Of a stretch of DNA of 34,900 nucleotides, positions 30,620-34,900 are shown one piece after another (the stretch's first letter is position 1; every line of letters starts with the position of its first letter). The stretch lies in assembly GCA_937902105.1 (NCBI GenBank), contig CALGTP010000139.1, positions 1 to 34,900 on the forward strand, written 5' to 3'. Both the position numbers and the translations under genes were made by a program. This DNA is from an uncultured Actinomycetes bacterium (GTDB taxonomy: Bacteria; Actinomycetota; Acidimicrobiia; Acidimicrobiales; Ilumatobacteraceae). The notes beneath the pieces are model-generated. The model was not told the DNA's origin. It searched no databases and worked only from the letters and a program-made list of their open reading frames with translations.

Positions 30620-31962
30620 CGGCAAGAAGGATCGTCGGGTGGGAGAACGCCGACACTGTTTGACTCGACATAGACAGGCGGCAATGTCGTGGTCGCTGCA
30701 GGTTTGATAGTTGTTTGAGTGTTTGACGGGGCTGTCGTTGCTGGCGGTTTTGTCGTGGTTGGTGCAAAGATTTGATCGGGTGCGTCAACCAAACGTGCTC
30801 GGCCCTGAAAAACGGCGAGAACCGCTTTCATATTTTCCCCATCGAGTGCGGGCTCAATCACGGATTGACCAGCGATCTGTGTGCCCTTGCCTTCAATTTG
30901 ATATGTCTGCATCGTTGAAGGGTCAAGATTCTTCATCCCCGTCGCGATATCAAGAATCTTGCCGACAGTGAGACCACTATCGGTAATGACATATTGCAGA
31001 CCTGCATCAACAAGATTTTTAGCAATTCTCGGATTGCCGACAGATTTATCGAGCGCTTTCTGGATAGCTCTGCGCAAGAAGTCTTGCTGGCGCGAAATTC
31101 GACCACGGTCGGCTGCTGGGTCTTCTAACCAAGTTTTTGTATTTGCTTTGTAGTAGTAGAAATGGCGTGAACGGACGTATGCCAAACCTTCTTCGCCACC
31201 GAAGGTGTGGCATCCCGCAGTTTCAATCAATAGCTTCGATTTTTTATCTCTGACTGGTGAGGCAAAGGGAACCCGCACGCCACCGATTGCATCAACAATT
31301 TCCTTAAATGCGCAGAAGTCGACATTGATGTAGTGATCAACCACCAAGCCGAAGTTGTCAAAGATGGTCAAAATCAATTCATTGGGATCATCACGGTTGA
31401 AGGCACTGTTGATTCGGCTCTTGGTTGTTCGGCCGCCAATTCGCACCCACAAGTCGCGCGGGAACGAAAGAATGGCAGCGGCATTAGTCGTCGGATCTAA
31501 ACGCAGAATCATGATCGTGTCCGAGCGTTCGCCGATACCACTACGGTCGCCGAAGGCATCTGCATAGGGGGAATTTGGATCCATGCAGGCCCCGTTATCG
31601 CTACCAGTGATCAAAATATTCTTTGCCGTGAGATCCACCGGTGTCAAGGAGTCATCAATCACTGGAAGTCCCGTTATTGGGTCAAGCGGAATAGCGCCAG
31701 TCGGCAAAGTGAGGGTTGGGATTCCCCCGGAGCCAAAGATGTTGACAACTTTGCGATCGTTAGCTTTCTCGTTGCTGTAATAGATCCCAATTGCGGTGCC
31801 AAAGCAGGCAAAAATCACAAAGATGTTCATCGTCAGTACGAGCCGCTGAGGCAAAGTCCGCCGCCGTTTTTTTAGGCTCGGCAGAAAAGTCGCAGGGTCA
31901 GCCGCCGAATTTTCAGATTCAGCCGCGGGCTGATCAGTATCAGGTTCGAGCGAGTCCGTCAC
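30616..31962 (-). CDS. LytR-CpsA-Psr (LCP) family cell-wall ligase
   Basis: A 448-residue membrane-anchored enzyme that transfers polyprenyl-phosphate-linked glycopolymers onto peptidoglycan. Residues 1-37 are cytoplasmic and basic near the membrane, a transmembrane span follows (about 40-62), and the LCP domain covers roughly 110-365. Conserved polar and Arg-rich segments include GERSDTIMILRLDP, SFPRDLWVRIGG, KSRINSAFN and GGVRVPF. A Thr/Pro/Ala-rich tail (about 395-430) resembles a wall-spanning linker. The GTG start at 31962 has a GGAG sequence 6 bases upstream. It is 39 bases after valS on the same strand. Confidence 0.9.
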   Translation of the reverse strand: MTDSLEPDTDQPAAESENSAADPATFLPSLKKRRRTLPQRLVLTMNIFVIFACFGTAIGIYYSNEKANDRKVVNIFGSGGIPTLTLPTGAIPLDPITGLPVIDDSLTPVDLTAKNILITGSDNGACMDPNSPYADAFGDRSGIGERSDTIMILRLDPTTNAAAILSFPRDLWVRIGGRTTKSRINSAFNRDDPNELILTIFDNFGLVVDHYINVDFCAFKEIVDAIGGVRVPFASPVRDKKSKLLIETAGCHTFGGEEGLAYVRSRHFYYYKANTKTWLEDPAADRGRISRQQDFLRRAIQKALDKSVGNPRIAKNLVDAGLQYVITDSGLTVGKILDIATGMKNLDPSTMQTYQIEGKGTQIAGQSVIEPALDGENMKAVLAVFQGRARLVDAPDQIFAPTTTKPPATTAPSNTQTTIKPAATTTLPPVYVESNSVGVLPPDDPSCR

Positions 31963-32001
31963 AGGGTCTCCAAACTACCTGTGAGATGGCTGGTATGGGC
32001 T

Positions 32002-34590
32002 TCAGTTCCCTGTCTCGGGAGCGGCCAGGGTTGAGCGCACTGAGGTTTCGCCTGCAGCAACAACGGTGACCCAGTGAGCCACGCTGCCAGCCTCGCCGAG
32101 GTCTAAGCGACCCAATTCGAAGGCTGCCAGCACCTCAGCGTTGGCAGTCACGACGGCTTGCGTCACGACGGCTTTCTGGGATGTCTTAGCGTCCGTCTTT
32201 GAGCGACGGATTTGGCTCAGGATCTCGCCAATGGGCTCAAGAATGGTGCTATCGCCGATGCTGCCCAGTTCGCTGACCGCAGGCCATGCAGCGGTGTGCA
32301 CGGAGCCATTTTGCCACCAACGCCAGACGGTGTCCGTGGTGAAGGGCATAAATGGGGCGAGGAGGCGTTGTAGGGCCGACAGAGCCAAGCGCAGAGCGCT
32401 GAGCGCTGAGCCAGCAGCCTCGGGGCCTTGGCTGTCGTAGGCGCGCCCCTTGACCAATTCCACGTAGTCATCGCAGAACCACCAGAACATTGATTCAGTT
32501 CGCTCAAGGGCGCGGGCGTAGTCGTACTGCTCAAAGGCCGTAGTGGCTTCGTTGATGGTTTGCGCAACGCGAGCCAACATCGCCAAGTCAATAGCCGTTG
32601 TGGGTCTGGCATCAATGGCTGGTTCGGGAAATGAGAGCACAAACTTGGTGGCGTTGAGAAGTTTGGTGGCCAACTTTTTGCCGACCTTCATCTGATCTTC
32701 GCTGAATGCGGTATCAATACCCGGACGTGCTGATGCGGCCCAATAACGCACTGCGTCAGAGCCAAATTTCTCAAACAGATCAAGCGGGGTCACCACATTG
32801 CCCTTGGACTTGGACATCTTTTTACGATCTGGATCAAGGATCCAACCCGATAAGGCGGCGTTCTTCCAAGGCAATGAATCGTGTTCGAAATGTGATCTCA
32901 CAACGGTGCTAAAAAGCCAAGTGCGGATGATGTCATGAGCTTGTGGACGTAAGTCCATCGGGAAAATTCGCGCAAATAAGTCTGCATCGTCTTCCCATTT
33001 TCCGGCAATCTGGGGTGATAACGAGGAAGTAGCCCAAGTATCCATAACGTCGGGGTCGCCGATGAAGCCATGGGGTTGGTGGCGTTGATCAGCGCTGTAA
33101 CCGGGTGGGACATCGGTTGATGGATCAATCGGTAACACATCGTGCGAGGGCATGATTGGCGAATCGTGAATCGCCTCACCATTTTCGTCAAGGCGGTACC
33201 ACACTGGCACAGGTACGCCAAAATAACGCTGGCGACTGATCAGCCAATCACCATTTAATCCTTCAACCCAATTTGAATAGCGATGACGCATGTGATCGGG
33301 ATGCCATGCCAAATGATTTCCACGATCAACGAATGCATGACGAAGATCTGCGTCGCGTCCACCGTTGCGGATATACCACTGGCGACTGGTCACGATTTCA
33401 AGGGGACGATCACCTTTTTCAAAAAATTTCACAGGGTGCATAATGGCTCGTGGCTCACCAAGCATCGCTCCAGATTCACGTAGCGCCTCAACGACCTTTG
33501 TCTGGGCTTGGTTGATAAATAGCCCGGCGATTTGTTCGTAGGCGGCAATCCCTGCTGCGCTATCAAGACCATGAGGCGGTGTGTTGATTATTCGACCATC
33601 GCGGCCAATGATGGCTCGTGTCGGCAGATTAAGTTCACGCCACCAAATCACGTCGGTGAGATCGCCGAACGTACAAATCATTGCAATGCCCGTGCCCTTA
33701 TCAATTTGCGCTAAAGGATGCGCCAATACGGGAACCTCAACGCCGTACAACGGAGTGCGCACAGTTGTACCGAATAAAGGTTGGTAACGCGGGTCATCAG
33801 GATGCGCCACGAGGGCAACACATGCAGCAAGCAGCACTGGTCGCGTGGTGTCAATGACAACGTCGCCAGATCCATCGCTGCGCGCTAAGGAAACTTGATG
33901 ATACGCCCCAGGACGTTCACGATCTTCAAGTTCTGCTTGAGCAACGGCAGTTTTAAAATCCACATCCCAGAGCGTTGGGGCCTCTTGGGTGTATGCCTCA
34001 CCGCGTTCTAAGTTGCCTAAAAAGGCGCGCTGGCTGACGCGGCGACTGCGATCTTCAATGGTTGTGTAGAGATAATCCCAATCCACGGATAATCCGAGGC
34101 GACGAAACAAATCCTCAAAAACTTTTTCATCCTCGTGAGTCAGTTCTTCGCATAACTTGATGAAATTCGGACGCGAGATGGAAATCGGTTGATGATCCTT
34201 GGGTGGGTTACCACGAAATGGAGGCTGAAAATCCGGCTCATAGGCGACATGGGGATCGCACCGTACGCCAAAGTAATTCTGCACTCGCCGTTCGGTGGGC
34301 AGACCATTGTCATCCCAACCCATGGGATAAAAAACTGCTTTGCCAGTCATACGTTGGTAGCGCGCAATGGTGTCGGTGTGGGTGTACGAAAAGACATGAC
34401 CCATGTGCAACGAACCGCTCACTGTGGGTGGGGGAGTATCAATTGAGTAGACCCGTTCGCGGGGCGCAGTGCGGTCAAAGGTATAGGTGCCTTCGTCCTG
34501 CCAGATCTGAGCCAATGCTGACTCAATGCCATCGAGTGAGGGCTTGTCGGGAATGTTCGTCGGATTTGAGTCCGAATTAGTCACTGCCAT
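32002..34590 (-). CDS. valS: Valyl-tRNA synthetase
   Basis: An 862-residue class I synthetase that charges tRNA-Val. The HIGH signature is SLHMGHVF (62-65) and the KMSKS signature is KKMSKSKGN (about 590). The large CP1 editing domain lies between them, with segments such as VVIDTTRPVLLAACVALVAHPDD and KGTGIAMICTFGD. TPPPTVSG before HMGH and the W-rich anticodon-binding region identify ValS rather than IleS or LeuS. The protein ends without the Lys/Glu-rich coiled-coil arm seen at the end of many bacterial ValS proteins. The ATG at 34590 has no strong ribosome-binding site; TATAACCT 7-14 bases upstream may be a -10 element. Confidence 0.95.
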   Translation of the reverse strand: MAVTNSDSNPTNIPDKPSLDGIESALAQIWQDEGTYTFDRTAPRERVYSIDTPPPTVSGSLHMGHVFSYTHTDTIARYQRMTGKAVFYPMGWDDNGLPTERRVQNYFGVRCDPHVAYEPDFQPPFRGNPPKDHQPISISRPNFIKLCEELTHEDEKVFEDLFRRLGLSVDWDYLYTTIEDRSRRVSQRAFLGNLERGEAYTQEAPTLWDVDFKTAVAQAELEDRERPGAYHQVSLARSDGSGDVVIDTTRPVLLAACVALVAHPDDPRYQPLFGTTVRTPLYGVEVPVLAHPLAQIDKGTGIAMICTFGDLTDVIWWRELNLPTRAIIGRDGRIINTPPHGLDSAAGIAAYEQIAGLFINQAQTKVVEALRESGAMLGEPRAIMHPVKFFEKGDRPLEIVTSRQWYIRNGGRDADLRHAFVDRGNHLAWHPDHMRHRYSNWVEGLNGDWLISRQRYFGVPVPVWYRLDENGEAIHDSPIMPSHDVLPIDPSTDVPPGYSADQRHQPHGFIGDPDVMDTWATSSLSPQIAGKWEDDADLFARIFPMDLRPQAHDIIRTWLFSTVVRSHFEHDSLPWKNAALSGWILDPDRKKMSKSKGNVVTPLDLFEKFGSDAVRYWAASARPGIDTAFSEDQMKVGKKLATKLLNATKFVLSFPEPAIDARPTTAIDLAMLARVAQTINEATTAFEQYDYARALERTESMFWWFCDDYVELVKGRAYDSQGPEAAGSALSALRLALSALQRLLAPFMPFTTDTVWRWWQNGSVHTAAWPAVSELGSIGDSTILEPIGEILSQIRRSKTDAKTSQKAVVTQAVVTANAEVLAAFELGRLDLGEAGSVAHWVTVVAAGETSVRSTLAAPETGN

Positions 34591-34640
34591 GGGTTGCAGG
34601 TTATAGGTGACACGGCAACGGGGGCGTAGGCTCGTAGTGC

Positions 34641-34900
34641 ATGTTCAGGCTGTTTGATACCGCAACCTCTCAAGTTCGCCCGTTGGCTTTGCGGGAACCT
34701 GGCAAGGTGGGGATTTACCTCTGCGGTCCCACGGTGTACGGCCCTCCCCATCTCGGGCATGGGCGAGCGACCTTGGTCTATGACATTTTGCGTCGCTACC
34801 TGCAGTGGACTGGCCTAGAGGTACGTTTGGTCTCAAATATCACCGATATTGACGACAAAATCATTGAGCGCGCCAAAAATGAGGGTCGGGAGTGGCAAGA
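34641..34900 (+). CDS. cysS: Cysteinyl-tRNA synthetase, 5' end (partial)
   Basis: The first 86 residues of a class I synthetase run off the right edge. The zinc-binding Cys and the HIGH-like motif are both visible in YLCGPTVYGPPHLGHGRA, followed by DILRRYLQWTGLEV and SNITDIDDKIIERA, which match CysS. The paralogue MshC, which ligates cysteine in mycothiol synthesis, usually has CGITPYDATHLGHA at this place, so CysS is favoured. The ATG at 34641 is 50 bases from the divergent valS start. TAGGCT at 34627-34632 could be a -10 element 8 nt before the ATG. Confidence 0.9.
   Translation, partial: MFRLFDTATSQVRPLALREPGKVGIYLCGPTVYGPPHLGHGRATLVYDILRRYLQWTGLEVRLVSNITDIDDKIIERAKNEGREWQ

Noticed and set aside
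34641..34900. mshC rather than cysS at the right edge
   Set aside because: The zinc/HIGH segment CGPTVYGPPHLGH and the NITDIDDKII segment follow CysS; MshC has a different sequence around CGITPYD.
1..34900. tRNA, rRNA, CRISPR array, insertion sequence or prophage
   Set aside because: Intergenic gaps are all below 200 bases and contain no cloverleaf, regular spacer-repeat pattern, transposase motif or integrase-like frame that I could see.

Overview
The window looks like a chromosomal segment of an actinobacterium with moderate GC content, most likely an Acidimicrobiia-type lineage (Ilumatobacter-like or a freshwater/marine relative). The lineage-restricted markers are a WhiB1-type protein next to a PdtaS-type histidine kinase, DUF3107, DUF3090 and SCO1664-family genes, an actinobacterial SufR, and a mycofactocin locus. 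The class assignment is inference from gene content and was not checked by phylogeny. No phage, IS element, CRISPR array, rRNA or tRNA was seen, and no gene-free stretch exceeds 200 bases.

Layout. (1) 1-4418, plus strand: the tail of a System I cytochrome c maturation operon (probable ccmC end, ccmD-like, ccmE, ccmF, ccmG, ccmH, ccmI-like), tightly coupled. (2) 4427-9734: a SixA-type phosphatase, a sulfite-oxidase-fold molybdoenzyme, an Mrp-type Fe-S carrier divergent from sufR, DUF3107, and convergent pdtaS/whiB1. (3) 9929-13555: glycerophosphodiesterase, a diacylglycerol-kinase-like lipid kinase, and etfB-etfA. (4) 13568-17181, minus strand: plsY, a histidine-phosphatase-fold protein, DUF3090, an SCO1664-type kinase-fold protein, and an unrecognised 339-residue protein in the position where mshC often lies. 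(5) 17291-21511: an orphan DNA methyltransferase with an unexplained C-terminal domain, then cysD and a cysNC fusion for sulfate activation. (6) 21528-30619: a mycofactocin region with an OYE/FadH-type oxidoreductase, a GT-C glycosyltransferase, mftC-mftB-mftA on the minus strand, then divergently two tandem zinc alcohol dehydrogenases of the mycofactocin-associated NDMA-dependent type, followed by a MoxR ATPase and a VWA protein. (7) 30616-34900: an LCP-family cell-wall ligase, valS, and the start of cysS.

How it fits together. The most notable block is 21.5-30.6 kb. MftA is the peptide precursor, MftB its recognition partner and MftC the radical SAM enzyme that modifies its C-terminal Val-Tyr. 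The adjacent alcohol dehydrogenases belong to a family that occurs with mycofactocin and is thought to pass electrons from tightly bound NAD(H) to that cofactor. The OYE-type flavoprotein may belong to the same redox circuit, and electron-transfer flavoprotein is encoded in the same window. mftD, mftE and mftF are not in the window, so the locus is split. The MoxR-VWA pair directly behind the dehydrogenases could be a maturation or remodelling module (inference).

Recurrent sequence signals include -10-like hexamers placed 6 nt before start codons (sufR, a 6-codon upstream ORF fused by overlap to cysD, and gdpD), which suggests leaderless transcripts. There is a perfect 14-bp palindrome between mftA and mftB, and the VWA gene lacks a conventional start while its frame runs back across the moxR stop.
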